Position numbers and translations under genes: made by a program. A stretch of DNA of 39,558 nt from Streptomyces sp. SA15 (lineage in GTDB: Bacteria; Actinomycetota; Actinomycetes; Streptomycetales; Streptomycetaceae): the NCBI RefSeq assembly GCF_002291145.1, contig NZ_NTGE01000041.1, positions 1-39,558 of the forward strand. The letters are read 5' to 3'. The notes under the pieces are model-generated. The model saw only the letters and a program-made list of their open reading frames with translations, was not told the DNA's origin and searched no databases. The stretch's first letter is position 1. Every line of letters begins with the position of its first letter. Positions 1 through 8,558 of this stretch are shown here, one piece after another.

Positions 1-1393
1 CCTCCGCGGCGGCCACCGCCCGCAGCGCCGTCAGCAGCGGTGCCACCGCGGGCTCATGTCGCAGGGGCAGGTCGTCGCCGTCGATGTCCAGGGGGACGCC
101 GGCCGCGGTGAGCGCGCGGCGGACCGTCGGGATGGTGCGGGAGCCGGCCCGCACCAGGACGGCCATGTCACTCCAGGGGACTCCGTCCTCCAGGTGCGCC
201 CTGCGGAGGATGTCGGCGATGTTGTCCAGCTCGGTGCCGGGCGTCGGGTACGTGTAGACCTCGACCTGGCCCCCGCCCCGTACCGGAGCCAGTTCGCGAT
301 GGGCGCGCACCTTGTCGGCCGCAAGGCGGGTCAGCGGCATGCGCTGGGTCAGCAGCCGGGTCGCGGCCAGCAGGGCGGCGCCGGAGCGGCGGGAGGTGCG
401 CAGGACCTCGACGGGCGCGGGGCGGCCGTCCGCGCGCGGGAAGGCCCGCGGGAAGTCCAGGATGCCGTTCACGTCCGCGCCTCGGAACGCGTAGATCGAC
501 TGGTCGGGGTCGCCGAAGGCGAGGAGGGTGCGGCCGCCGCCGGCGAGGGCGTGCAGCAGCCGTACCTGCGCCGGATCGGTGTCCTGGTATTCGTCGACGA
601 AGACGGCGTCGTACTGCGCGGCGAGCCGCGCGGCGACCTCGGGGCGGCGGGCGAGGAGGACCGCGCGGTGGACCAGTTCGGCGTAGTCGAGCACGCCCTG
701 CAGGTCGAGCACGTCGAGGTACTCGGCGAGGAAGGCGGCCGCGGCACGCCAGTCGGGGCGGCCGATACGGCGGGCGAAGGCGTCCAGGGCGCCCGGGCCC
801 AGGCCCAGTTCACGGCTGCGGGCCAGGACCGCTCGGACCTCGTCGGCGAAGCCGCGGGTGGTCAGGCAGGCGCGCAGTTCGTCCGGCCAGCGCACATGCG
901 CGAGGCCGAGCCGCTCCAGGTCCGGCTGGCCCGCCAGCAGTTCGCGTACGGCGACATCCTGTTCGGGGCCGGACAGCAGCCGTAGCGGCTCCACGAACAG
1001 GTCGGTGTCCTGGTGGGCGCGGACCAGGGCGTAGCAGAACGAGTGGAAGGTGGTCGCCTGGGGAGCGCGTGCCGCCCCTATGCGCAGCGCCATACGGTCG
1101 CGCAGCTCGACAGCCGCCTTGCGGCTGAACGTCAGCACGAGCAGGCGCGCGGGGTCCCCGCCCCGGGCGATACGCGCCGCCACCGACTCGACGAGCGTGG
1201 TGGTCTTGCCGGTGCCGGGACCTGCGAGAACGAGCAGCGGGCCGGTGCGGTGGTCAACCACGGCGCGCTGGGCGGCGTCCAGACGAGGGGGATCCACGCG
1301 GGCCGGCGGGGTACGCACCAGTCGGTAAGCGCCACGGTTCCCCTGTCGCACCTGGGTGTGCGACAGGCGCCTGGTGGAGGAAGAGGAGCTCAC
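1..1393 (-). CDS. UvrD-family ATP-dependent DNA helicase (AdnA/AdnB-like), N-terminal part
   Basis: The gene reads leftward and runs off the window, leaving about 464 N-terminal residues. Walker A GPGTGKT lies at residues 58-64 and Walker B VDEYQDTD near residue 268. GDPDQSIYAFRGA follows; this is the superfamily 1 UvrD/PcrA motif III region. The helicase uses ATP to unwind or translocate on DNA. In actinobacteria two such genes encode AdnA and AdnB, a helicase-nuclease that resects double-strand breaks. In M. tuberculosis the copy nearest the methyltransferase-like gene is AdnA (Rv3202c), and an ATL gene lies next door here. The C-terminal nuclease domain that would confirm this is outside the window. 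I chose GTG at 1393 because it gives a full N-terminus, but its ribosome site is weak and internal GTG codons are possible. Confidence 0.9.
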   Translation of the reverse strand, partial: MSSSSSTRRLSHTQVRQGNRGAYRLVRTPPARVDPPRLDAAQRAVVDHRTGPLLVLAGPGTGKTTTLVESVAARIARGGDPARLLVLTFSRKAAVELRDRMALRIGAARAPQATTFHSFCYALVRAHQDTDLFVEPLRLLSGPEQDVAVRELLAGQPDLERLGLAHVRWPDELRACLTTRGFADEVRAVLARSRELGLGPGALDAFARRIGRPDWRAAAAFLAEYLDVLDLQGVLDYAELVHRAVLLARRPEVAARLAAQYDAVFVDEYQDTDPAQVRLLHALAGGGRTLLAFGDPDQSIYAFRGADVNGILDFPRAFPRADGRPAPVEVLRTSRRSGAALLAATRLLTQRMPLTRLAADKVRAHRELAPVRGGGQVEVYTYPTPGTELDNIADILRRAHLEDGVPWSDMAVLVRAGSRTIPTVRRALTAAGVPLDIDGDDLPLRHEPAVAPLLTALRAVAAAE

Positions 1394-1650
1394 GTGGTTC
1401 GCCGGTCCTGGTGGGTGTGCTGTGGAAAGGACCGCCGCGCGTGGAGGGCGGTGGCCGGGGGGTGAGGGGGATACGCGCTGGCGACGCTACGCCGACGGGC
1501 GGCGCGGAAGCAGGTCTTCCGCTTCTTCCCTCACGGCACTCGCGACACGTATGTCCCTCGCTTCACGAACGTACGCCATGCCACGTACGTGCCCTGCTTC
1601 CCCCGTGCGGGCTTCGGGTTGCCCCTCGACCCGTCCGATGGCGGATGCTG
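1394..1650. other. intergenic region, no gene seen
   Basis: This 257-base stretch lies between the start of the helicase and the end of the alkyltransferase-like gene, both on the minus strand. It probably carries the helicase promoter. I see no convincing terminator hairpin, and the overlapping open frames lack ribosome sites. Confidence 0.4.
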
Positions 1651-2040
1651 TCAGATGTGACCCTGCGCGCGTTCGCCGCCGTCCCACCGGGCTCGTCTCA
1701 GGTCGACCCGCGGGAGATGGCCCTCGGCGGCTCTGCCGGCCTGCTTCAGCGGCGTGCCCTCCTCGCGGTAGTGGCCGAGCGCCTCCAGTTCGTGCCCCGG
1801 AAGCAGCACTCCGTCCGCGCGCACGACACGCCACCAGGGAACGGCCCCGCCGTAGAGGGACATCACACGGCCGACCTGACGGGGGCCTCCCTCCTCGAGC
1901 CACTCGGCGACGTCGCCGTACGTCATGACGCGCCCGGGCGGAATCCGTTCGGTCACGTCGAGGACCCGCTCGGCGTACTCCGGCAGCGTGTCCGTGTACT
2001 CCGCGTGGGCGTCGTCCTTCGGCAGGCTCTCCTCGCTCAT
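1651..2040 (-). CDS. alkyltransferase-like (ATL) DNA repair protein, MGMT fold without acceptor Cys
   Basis: This 129-residue protein has the C-terminal DNA-binding domain of O6-alkylguanine-DNA alkyltransferase. ERIPPGRVMTYGDVAEW is the helix-turn-helix entry, and RQVGRVMS resembles the region before the active site. Where true transferases have PCHRVV, the sequence reads PWWRVV, so tryptophan replaces the alkyl-accepting cysteine. ATL proteins with this change bind O6-alkylguanine, flip the base and hand the lesion to nucleotide excision repair; they cannot repair it themselves. The neighbouring helicase gene suggests a DNA repair context, and M. tuberculosis Rv3204 sits in the same place. 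ATG at 2040 or ATG at 2049 could be the start; neither has a strong ribosome site. The family is clear. Confidence 0.9.
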   Translation of the reverse strand: MSEESLPKDDAHAEYTDTLPEYAERVLDVTERIPPGRVMTYGDVAEWLEEGGPRQVGRVMSLYGGAVPWWRVVRADGVLLPGHELEALGHYREEGTPLKQAGRAAEGHLPRVDLRRARWDGGERAQGHI

Positions 2041-2226
2041 CCGCCCCATATTGCCCGACGCCACCGACAATGTGACGCGCTCGCGACCGTGCGTAGCCTT
2101 CGCTCCGGGGCGGCGCTTCGGGCAGACTGTGCGCCCCCGCAGGTGCACCCTGACGCCCCCGTGTGTCGGTGGGGCATGCCACCATCGTGCGGGCGGTGAC
2201 CGGTGATACGAGACCAAGAAGAGACG

Positions 2227-5001
2227 ATGAAGCAGCAGGGTGTGCACCCCGAGGACGCGGACAGCACCTCTGCCGCTTCGTCGAGCCCGGGCACCGCCGA
2301 CCCGGGCGAGGCGGGCAAGAAGGCGGACGACGACAAGAGCGCAGACGAGGCCGACAAGGAGGCGCCCACGACCCGGTCCGTGTCTGAAGACGACCCCGAC
2401 GAGGTACCCGCCGACGAGGTCGAGGGCGACGAACCGCTGCTCCCCGCGCGCGTGCACCGGCCCTCCGACCTGATGCGGCTGCTGGTCGGCGTCATCGCCG
2501 TCGCCGTACTGCTCGCGATCGCCGCGTTCGCGCACGGCACCACCTCGGGCCTCGAAGAGGACATCAACAAGGGCACCGGCCAGGCACCCGACCTGCTCAC
2601 CAATTTCGCGGGACTGGCCTCCAGCATCGCCATCCTCCTGGTGCCGGTCGCGTTCGCGATCGAGCGGCTGATCAAGCGTGACGGGCTGCGTATCGCCGAC
2701 GGCGTGCTGGCGGCGGTGCTCGCGCACGGCGTCACCCTGGCCACCGATCTGTGGGTCGCGCGGGCCGCCCCCGACTCGATCCAGGAGGCGCTCACCAAGC
2801 CCTCCCCCGGCGACATCCACGCCCTCACCGACCCCGTGCACGGCTATCTGGCTCCCGTCATCGCGTACATGACGGCCGTCGGCATGTCGCGCAGGCCGCG
2901 CTGGCGGGCGGTGCTGTGGATCGTGCTGCTGCTCGACGCCATCTCGATGCTCGTCGCCGGCTACACGACAGCGTTCTCGATCACCCTGACGCTGCTGATC
3001 GGCTGGACCGTGGCCTACGGCACGCTGTACGCCGTCGGCTCGCCCAACGTCCGTCCCACAGGACGGACCCTGATGGCCGGCCTCAGGACCGTCGGCTTCC
3101 ATCCGGTGAGCGCGTCCCGCGTGGAAGTGTCGGACACGCCGGAGACCGGCGACCGCGGCCGCCGCTACTTCGTCACCCTGGAGGACGGTCCGCCGCTGGA
3201 CGTGACGGTGGTCGACCGGGAACAGCAGGCGCAGGGCTTCTTCTATCGCGCGTGGCGCAATCTGACCCTGCGCGGCTTCGCCACCCGCAGCAGCCTTCAG
3301 TCGCTGCGCCAGGCACTGGAACAGGAGGCACTGCTCGCGTACGCGGCCATCGCGGCCGGCGCCAACGCGCCCAAGCTGATCGCCACCTCGGAGCTGGGCC
3401 CCGACGCGGTGATGCTCGTCTACGAGCACACCGGCGGGCGCACCCTGGACTCGCTGCCGGACGAGGAGATCACCGACGAGCTGCTGCGCGACACCTGGCA
3501 TCAGGTGAGGGCCCTGCAGTCCCGGCGGATCGCGCACCGCAGGCTGGTGGGCGACGCGATTCTGGTGGATCGTTCCGGCACGGTGATCCTCACCGATCTG
3601 CGCGTCGGTGAGATCGCGGCCGGCGATCTGCTGCTGCGCATGGACATCTCCCAGCTGCTGGTGACGCTGGGCCTCAGGGTGGGCGCCGAGCGCGCGGTGG
3701 CCGCGGCGGTGGGCGTGCTCGGCCCCGACGCCGTGGCCGACTGTCTGCCGATGCTCCAGCCCATCGCGCTGAGCCGATCCACGCGCGCGACGCTGCGAAA
3801 ACTGGCCCGGGAACGGGCCGAGCGCGAGCGGGAGGCGGTGCTGGAGACGTCCCGGCACGCCAAGCAGACCCGCCTGGAAGAAGCGCCGGCCGAGGCCGGG
3901 CCCGTACTCGAAAAGCCGGACAAGAAGGCCGTGAAGGCGGAAGCCAGGGCCGAGAAGCGGGCCATCGACGAGGCTGTGGAGGAGGCGCGCGAGGAGGATC
4001 TGCTCACGCAGATCCGCCACGAGGTGCTGCTGATCCGGCCGCAGGCACCGGTCGAGCCGGCCTCGCTGCAGCGGGTGCGGCCGCGCACGTTGATCAGTTT
4101 CATCGCCGGTGCCATCGGCGCGTACTTCCTGCTGACCCAGCTCACACACATCGAGTTCGGCCCGCTCATCGCCAACGCCGAGTGGGGCTGGGTCGCCGCG
4201 GCCGTACTGTTCTCAGCGGCGAGCTACTTCGCGGCGGCGATGGCCCTGCTGGGCTTCGTACCCGAGCGAGTGCCATTCGTGCGCACGGTGGCGGCTCAGG
4301 TCGCGGGATCGTTCGTGAAGATCGTCGCGCCGGCCGCCGTGGGCGGTGTCGCCCTCAACACGCGCTTCCTGCAACGCGCGGGCGTACGCCCCGGGCTCGC
4401 GGTGGCGAGCGTCGGTGCGTCGCAGCTGTTCGGGCTCGGCTGCCACATCCTGATGCTGCTGTCCTTCGGCTATCTCACCGGCACTGAGAAGACTCCGTCG
4501 CTGTCGCCGTCCCGCACGGTCATCGCGGGTCTGCTGACGGTGGCGGTGCTCGTGCTCGTCGTGACCTCCGTGCCGTTCATGCGGAAATTCGTCGCCACGC
4601 GCGTGAGGTCGCTGTTCGCGGGTGTCGTGCCCCGCATGCTCGACGTGCTGCAGCGACCGCAGAAGCTGGTCGCCGGCATCGGCGGCATGCTGCTGCTCAC
4701 TGCCTGCTTCGTGATGTGCCTGGACGCGTCGATCCGGGCGTTCGGCGACGAGACGACCTCGATCAGCATCGCCAGCGTGGCTGTCGTCTTCCTTGCCGGC
4801 AACGCGCTCGGCTCCGCCGCCCCGACCCCGGGAGGCGTGGGCGCGGTCGAGGCGACCCTGACGCTCGGTCTGATCGGCGTCGGCCTGCCCAAGGAGGTCG
4901 CGGCGCCCGCGGTGCTGCTGTTCCGGCTGCTGACGCTCTGGCTGCCGGTGCTGCCGGGCTGGCTCGCCTTCAACCACCTCAACCGCAAGGGCGCGCTGTA
5001 A
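2227..5001 (+). CDS. LPG-synthase-type (UPF0104) membrane protein with central degenerate kinase-like domain
   Basis: This 924-residue protein has four parts. Residues 1-80 are acidic and disordered. Residues 85-280 hold about five to six membrane helices. Residues 290-520 are soluble and resemble a protein kinase/phosphotransferase lobe. After a charged coiled-coil stretch near 530-600, residues 615-915 form a lysylphosphatidylglycerol-synthase-type transmembrane domain (PF03706-like) ending in APTPGGVGAVEATL. The kinase-like part reads AHRRL near residue 436 and TDLRVGE near 455, where active kinases have HRD and DFG, so both catalytic aspartate motifs look broken. The family includes lipid flippases and aminoacyl-lipid synthases, but no aminoacyl-transfer domain is present, so lipid handling is an inference. 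ATG at 2227 follows a purine-rich AAGAAGAGACG; GTG at 2203 is an alternative. Its TAA stop lies in the left arm of a fold-back element. Confidence 0.85.
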   Translation: MKQQGVHPEDADSTSAASSSPGTADPGEAGKKADDDKSADEADKEAPTTRSVSEDDPDEVPADEVEGDEPLLPARVHRPSDLMRLLVGVIAVAVLLAIAAFAHGTTSGLEEDINKGTGQAPDLLTNFAGLASSIAILLVPVAFAIERLIKRDGLRIADGVLAAVLAHGVTLATDLWVARAAPDSIQEALTKPSPGDIHALTDPVHGYLAPVIAYMTAVGMSRRPRWRAVLWIVLLLDAISMLVAGYTTAFSITLTLLIGWTVAYGTLYAVGSPNVRPTGRTLMAGLRTVGFHPVSASRVEVSDTPETGDRGRRYFVTLEDGPPLDVTVVDREQQAQGFFYRAWRNLTLRGFATRSSLQSLRQALEQEALLAYAAIAAGANAPKLIATSELGPDAVMLVYEHTGGRTLDSLPDEEITDELLRDTWHQVRALQSRRIAHRRLVGDAILVDRSGTVILTDLRVGEIAAGDLLLRMDISQLLVTLGLRVGAERAVAAAVGVLGPDAVADCLPMLQPIALSRSTRATLRKLARERAEREREAVLETSRHAKQTRLEEAPAEAGPVLEKPDKKAVKAEARAEKRAIDEAVEEAREEDLLTQIRHEVLLIRPQAPVEPASLQRVRPRTLISFIAGAIGAYFLLTQLTHIEFGPLIANAEWGWVAAAVLFSAASYFAAAMALLGFVPERVPFVRTVAAQVAGSFVKIVAPAAVGGVALNTRFLQRAGVRPGLAVASVGASQLFGLGCHILMLLSFGYLTGTEKTPSLSPSRTVIAGLLTVAVLVLVVTSVPFMRKFVATRVRSLFAGVVPRMLDVLQRPQKLVAGIGGMLLLTACFVMCLDASIRAFGDETTSISIASVAVVFLAGNALGSAAPTPGGVGAVEATLTLGLIGVGLPKEVAAPAVLLFRLLTLWLPVLPGWLAFNHLNRKGAL

Positions 5002-5164
5002 GGGGTCCTTGCACTGTGCCCGCCCGGGTCGCGCGGCCTGGCACCGCACCTCGCCACGTTGCCGAAACGCCCACGTGGCTCCGACGAGGGCGCTCCGGCG
5101 CCTTGCGATGCACGGCACCAGACCACGCGACCTGATCCGGTGCTCATCGTGCAAGGACCCCTTA
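4999..5164. mobile_element. 166-bp fold-back element with perfect 16-bp terminal inverted repeats (MITE-like)
   Basis: The left arm, 4999-5014, reads TAAGGGGTCCTTGCAC. The right arm, 5149-5164, is its exact reverse complement. The interior is also largely self-complementary. 5029-5045 pairs with roughly 5115-5132, and 5068-5072 with 5088-5092, leaving a loop of about 15 bases. Several interior differences are transitions that become G-U pairs in minus-strand RNA. If the outermost TA on each side is a target duplication, the repeats begin AGGGGTCC, the pattern left by IS630/Tc1-mariner-type transposition. There is no room for a transposase. The element supplies the TAA stop of the upstream gene. 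A very long terminator or processing hairpin is the alternative. Confidence 0.6.
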
Positions 5165-5228
5165 AGTCACGTACCTCGTACGGCCCGCGCCCCGAGCGCC
5201 CCGCCGTAGGCGACCGCAGGATGGAAGC

Positions 5229-6773
5229 ATGCCGAACCCTGCCCGGCTGCGCGCCGCCGCCCTGACCGCCACCGCCCTTGTGCTGACCTCCGTACTGGCG
5301 GGCTGCGGCGACGACTCCGAGGACGAGGACCTGTCGGCCCAGAAGCTGAGCTGGGAGGACTGCCCGGCGCCGTCCGAGGCGGAGGGCGGCGGTGACGCCC
5401 CGTCCCCTCTGCCGAACGGCGACAAGTGGCAGTGCGCCACCATGAAGGCCCCCCTCGACTGGGACGAACCCAAGGGCGACACGATCAAGCTGGCGCTGAT
5501 CCGGGCGAAGGCCAGTGGCGACGCGAGCAGGCGCATCGGCTCGCTCGTCTTCAACTTCGGCGGCCCCGGCGGCTCCGGCGTCACCACACTGCCCGCCTTC
5601 GGCAAGGACTTCGCGACCCTGCGCACCCGCTACGACCTGGTCAGCTTCGACCCGCGCGGTGTCGGCCGCAGCGTCCCGGTCGAGTGCCAGAACGACCTCC
5701 AGCTCGACGCGTACTTCCAGCAGGACGCGACTCCCGACGACACGGCCGAGCGCGCCAAGCTCCTGGACAACACCAGGGAGTTCAACGCGGCCTGCGAGAA
5801 GAACTCCGAGAGGATGCTGCCGCACGTGCGCACCACCGACGCGGCCCGCGACCTGGACCTGATGCGGAAGGTTCTCGGCGACGACAAGCTGCACTACTTC
5901 GGCATCTCGTACGGCACCGAACTCGGCGGCGTCTACGCCCACTTGTTCCCCAAGAACGTCGGCCGCGCGGTCTTCGACGCGGTCGTCGACCCGACGCAGA
6001 ACCCCGAGCAAGGCTCGCTCGGGCAGGCCAAGGGCTTCCAGCGCGCCCTCGACAACTTCGCCGAGGACTGCACCTCCAGGACCGAGTGGTGCCCGATCGG
6101 CGACAGCGCCGAGGACGTCAAGAGCCGCATCGCCGAACTGCTCGCGGACCTCGACAGCAAGCCCATTCCCGGCTTCTATCCGCGCGAGCTGACCCAGACG
6201 CCCGCGGCCAACGGCATCCTGCAGGCGCTGTACTCGCAGGACCTCTGGAAGTACCTCACCGAGGGCCTGGAGCAGGCGTACGGCGGCGACGGCAGGATCC
6301 TGATGGCGCTGTCCGACGCGATGAACGGGCGCAACGAGAACGGCGAGTACAGCAACCTCACCGCGGCCAACGTCTCCATCAACTGCGCGGACGAGAAGCC
6401 GCGGTACACCGCCGACTACGTGGAGCGGAAACTTCCCGAGTTCCGGGCCGCCTCGCCGCTCTTCGGCGACTTCATGGCCTGGTCCATGCTCACCTGCACC
6501 GACTGGGCGGTGGCGGGCGCCGCGGACCATCCCGACGTGAGCGCGCCCGGATCCGCGCCGATCCTCGTCGTGGGGAACACGGGCGACCCGGCCACGCCGT
6601 ACGAGGGCGCGCGGAAGATGGCGGCCGCGCTGGGCAAGGGTGTCGGTGTCGAGCTGACGTACAGGGGGCAGGGGCATGGGGCATACCGCAGCAAGAACAA
6701 GTGCGTGCAGGACGCGGTGAACGGCTATCTGCTGGACGGGAAGGTTCCGGCGGCCGGCACCGTCTGCTCCTGA
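5229..6773 (+). CDS. Tap/SlpD-like lipoprotein peptidase, alpha/beta hydrolase (first of tandem pair)
   Basis: This 514-residue protein is a predicted cell-surface exopeptidase related to the Streptomyces tripeptidyl aminopeptidases (Tap, SlpD, SlpE). A signal peptide ends in lipobox LAGC with Cys26. NFGGPGGSG, near residue 112, is the oxyanion-hole region. The nucleophile Ser227 lies in GISYGTELGG, the acid Asp453 in GDPATPY, and His483 in GQGHGAY. Length and C-terminal domain match the tripeptidyl aminopeptidase family. The likely role is removing short peptides from the N-termini of extracellular proteins for nutrition or processing; exact specificity cannot be read. ATG at 5229 follows GGATGGAAG. 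The next gene is a paralogue in the same direction. Confidence 0.92.
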   Translation: MPNPARLRAAALTATALVLTSVLAGCGDDSEDEDLSAQKLSWEDCPAPSEAEGGGDAPSPLPNGDKWQCATMKAPLDWDEPKGDTIKLALIRAKASGDASRRIGSLVFNFGGPGGSGVTTLPAFGKDFATLRTRYDLVSFDPRGVGRSVPVECQNDLQLDAYFQQDATPDDTAERAKLLDNTREFNAACEKNSERMLPHVRTTDAARDLDLMRKVLGDDKLHYFGISYGTELGGVYAHLFPKNVGRAVFDAVVDPTQNPEQGSLGQAKGFQRALDNFAEDCTSRTEWCPIGDSAEDVKSRIAELLADLDSKPIPGFYPRELTQTPAANGILQALYSQDLWKYLTEGLEQAYGGDGRILMALSDAMNGRNENGEYSNLTAANVSINCADEKPRYTADYVERKLPEFRAASPLFGDFMAWSMLTCTDWAVAGAADHPDVSAPGSAPILVVGNTGDPATPYEGARKMAAALGKGVGVELTYRGQGHGAYRSKNKCVQDAVNGYLLDGKVPAAGTVCS

Positions 6774-6812
6774 CCCCGCACCGGAAACCCGGGAAACGCG
6801 CTGGTCAAAAGG

Positions 6813-6821
6813 TTATCCACA
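6813..6821 (+). promoter_or_regulatory. single DnaA-box-like nonamer
   Basis: TTATCCACA is the E. coli consensus DnaA box; the Streptomyces consensus is usually given as TTGTCCACA. It lies about 90 bases upstream of the second peptidase start. One box cannot form an origin, so any role would be in transcription or DnaA titration. A chance match is quite possible. Confidence 0.3.
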
Positions 6822-6909
6822 GGCCGAAGCGGCCGTCGCGGGATCCGCCTACCATGGCCGGACCGCCATCCGCGGCACGAGGCGGACGGCCTGCGAGGGG
6901 GGAAGTGCA

Positions 6910-8460
6910 ATGACGCGATTCGTACGGTGGACGGCCCTGGGGGCCGCCGCCGCGCTCCTGGTGACCGGATGCAGCGGCGGCTCGTCCGGCGACGACAAGA
7001 GCAGCGGGGAGACCGGCACGGCGCGGCCGTCGGTCGGCTCCTCCAGCGCGGCCACCGCCGCACCGCCCTCCTCGCTGACCTCGCAGAAGCTGGACTGGGG
7101 CGGCTGCAAGGCCACCGCCGACTCCTCCGCGCCGGGCAGCGACTGGCAGTGCGCGACACTGAAGGTGCCGCTGGACTGGTCGAAGCCGGACGGCGAGACG
7201 ATCGGCCTGGCGCTGATCCGCTCCAAGGCCCGCGGAGAGAACCGCGTCGGCTCGCTCCTGTTCAACTTCGGCGGCCCGGGCGAGTCGGGCGTGTCCGTGA
7301 TGCCCGGGTACGCCGCCACCGCATCCCTGCTCCGTGAGCGGTACGACCTGGTCAGCTGGGATCCGCGCGGGGTCGGCGCCAGTGAGGGCGTCCGGTGCCG
7401 CAGCGACAAAGCGATCCAGGCCTCCGAATCGGTGGACATCACACCCGACACCCCGACCGAGGAGGAGGCGTACTTCCAGGACGCCGCCGACTTCGGCAAG
7501 GGCTGCGCGAAGGACGCGGGCAAGCTGCTGGCGCACGTCTCGACCACCGACACCGCCCGCGACATGGATCTGATGCGCCAGGTCCTCGGCGACAGCAAGA
7601 TGCACTACTTCGGTATCTCGTACGGCACCGAACTCGGCGGCGTCTACGCCCACTTGTTCCCGAAGAACGTGGGGCGGGTGATCCTCGACGCCGTCGTCGA
7701 CCCGAGCGTCGGCACGGTGGGCCACGCCGAGAACCAGGCCCGGGGATTCCAGCGCGCGCTGGACGCCTACCTCGAGTCCACCGGCCAGGACCCCGCGGAG
7801 GGCTCACGGAAGATCGTGGATCTGCTGGAGCGCATCGACGCCAATCCGCTGCCCGCCTCGTCCGGGCGGAAGCTGACCCAGACGCTGGCGTTCACCGGCA
7901 TCATCCTGCCGCTGTACAGCGAGGACAGCTGGCCGACCCTGACCAGCGCGCTGGACGCGGCGGAGCGGGGAGACGGCTCCGAGCTGCTGGCGCTCGCCGA
8001 CCTCTACAACGGACGTGACCCGTCGGGGCGGTACGGCACGACGACCCACTCGCAACGGGTCATATCGTGCTTGGACGACAAGCAGCGGCCCACGCCCGAG
8101 GAGACGAAGAAGCTGCTGCCCCGGTTCGAGAAGATTTCGCCCGTGTTCGGGACGTCCCTGGGCTGGGACACGGCCGGCTGGTGCCACGACTGGCCGGTGG
8201 CCGGCCAGTACGACACGCCGGAGGTGAGCGCGCCCGGTGCGGCACCGATCCTGGTGGTCGGCAACACCGGCGACCCGGCGACGCCGTACGAGGGCACCCG
8301 GAAGATGGCGGACGAGCTCGGCAAGGGCGTCGGTGTGATGCTCACCTGGAAGGGCGAGGGGCACGGAGCCTATGGGAGCGGGAGCGACTGTGTCGACTCG
8401 ACGGTGAACGCGTACCTGCTGAGCGGCACGGTGCCGAAGGACGGCAAGGTCTGCTCATGA
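6910..8460 (+). CDS. Tap/SlpD-like lipoprotein peptidase, alpha/beta hydrolase (second of tandem pair)
   Basis: This 516-residue paralogue of the preceding gene has the same architecture. Lipobox VTGC carries Cys21, followed by a Ser/Gly/Asp-rich linker. NFGGPGESG precedes nucleophile Ser237 in GISYGTELGG, acid Asp455 in GDPATPY and His485 in GEGHGAY. The segment around the nucleophile is identical to the first copy for more than 20 residues, while the central lid region differs a lot. This suggests an old tandem duplication with different substrate pockets. ATG at 6910 follows a strong purine run, GAGGGGGGAAG. The 136-base gap and separate ribosome site allow either co-transcription or its own promoter. 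A bidirectional hairpin terminator follows. Confidence 0.92.
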   Translation: MTRFVRWTALGAAAALLVTGCSGGSSGDDKSSGETGTARPSVGSSSAATAAPPSSLTSQKLDWGGCKATADSSAPGSDWQCATLKVPLDWSKPDGETIGLALIRSKARGENRVGSLLFNFGGPGESGVSVMPGYAATASLLRERYDLVSWDPRGVGASEGVRCRSDKAIQASESVDITPDTPTEEEAYFQDAADFGKGCAKDAGKLLAHVSTTDTARDMDLMRQVLGDSKMHYFGISYGTELGGVYAHLFPKNVGRVILDAVVDPSVGTVGHAENQARGFQRALDAYLESTGQDPAEGSRKIVDLLERIDANPLPASSGRKLTQTLAFTGIILPLYSEDSWPTLTSALDAAERGDGSELLALADLYNGRDPSGRYGTTTHSQRVISCLDDKQRPTPEETKKLLPRFEKISPVFGTSLGWDTAGWCHDWPVAGQYDTPEVSAPGAAPILVVGNTGDPATPYEGTRKMADELGKGVGVMLTWKGEGHGAYGSGSDCVDSTVNAYLLSGTVPKDGKVCS

Positions 8461-8461
8461 C

Positions 8462-8508
8462 GACGGCGGGGGCCTCGGGCACCTGCGGTGCGCGAAGCCC
8501 CCGCCGTC
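8462..8508. terminator. bidirectional hairpin terminator between peptidase and moeZ
   Basis: GACGGCGGGGGC at 8462-8473 pairs perfectly with GCCCCCGCCGTC at 8497-8508, and a few more inner pairs are possible. The hairpin sits between two convergent genes and lacks a T-run on either side, as is common for Streptomyces terminators. Confidence 0.8.
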
Positions 8509-8558
8509 ACGGAAGCGAGGCGAGCCCCCGCCCTCATGTACGGGGTGCCGGCCGCGGC

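Noticed and set aside
1651..4149. Very long minus-strand open frame opposite the LPG-synthase-like gene
   Set aside because: Only its first-coordinate end holds the ATL gene. The rest is a shadow of the plus-strand gene, with Arg/Gly/His-rich composition and no recognisable fold.
4470..6677. 735-codon minus-strand open frame opposite the first peptidase
   Set aside because: It is antisense to a well-supported gene and shows the composition expected from third-position GC bias.
6813..6821. Replication origin
   Set aside because: Only one DnaA-like box is present and no dnaA, dnaN or box cluster is nearby.
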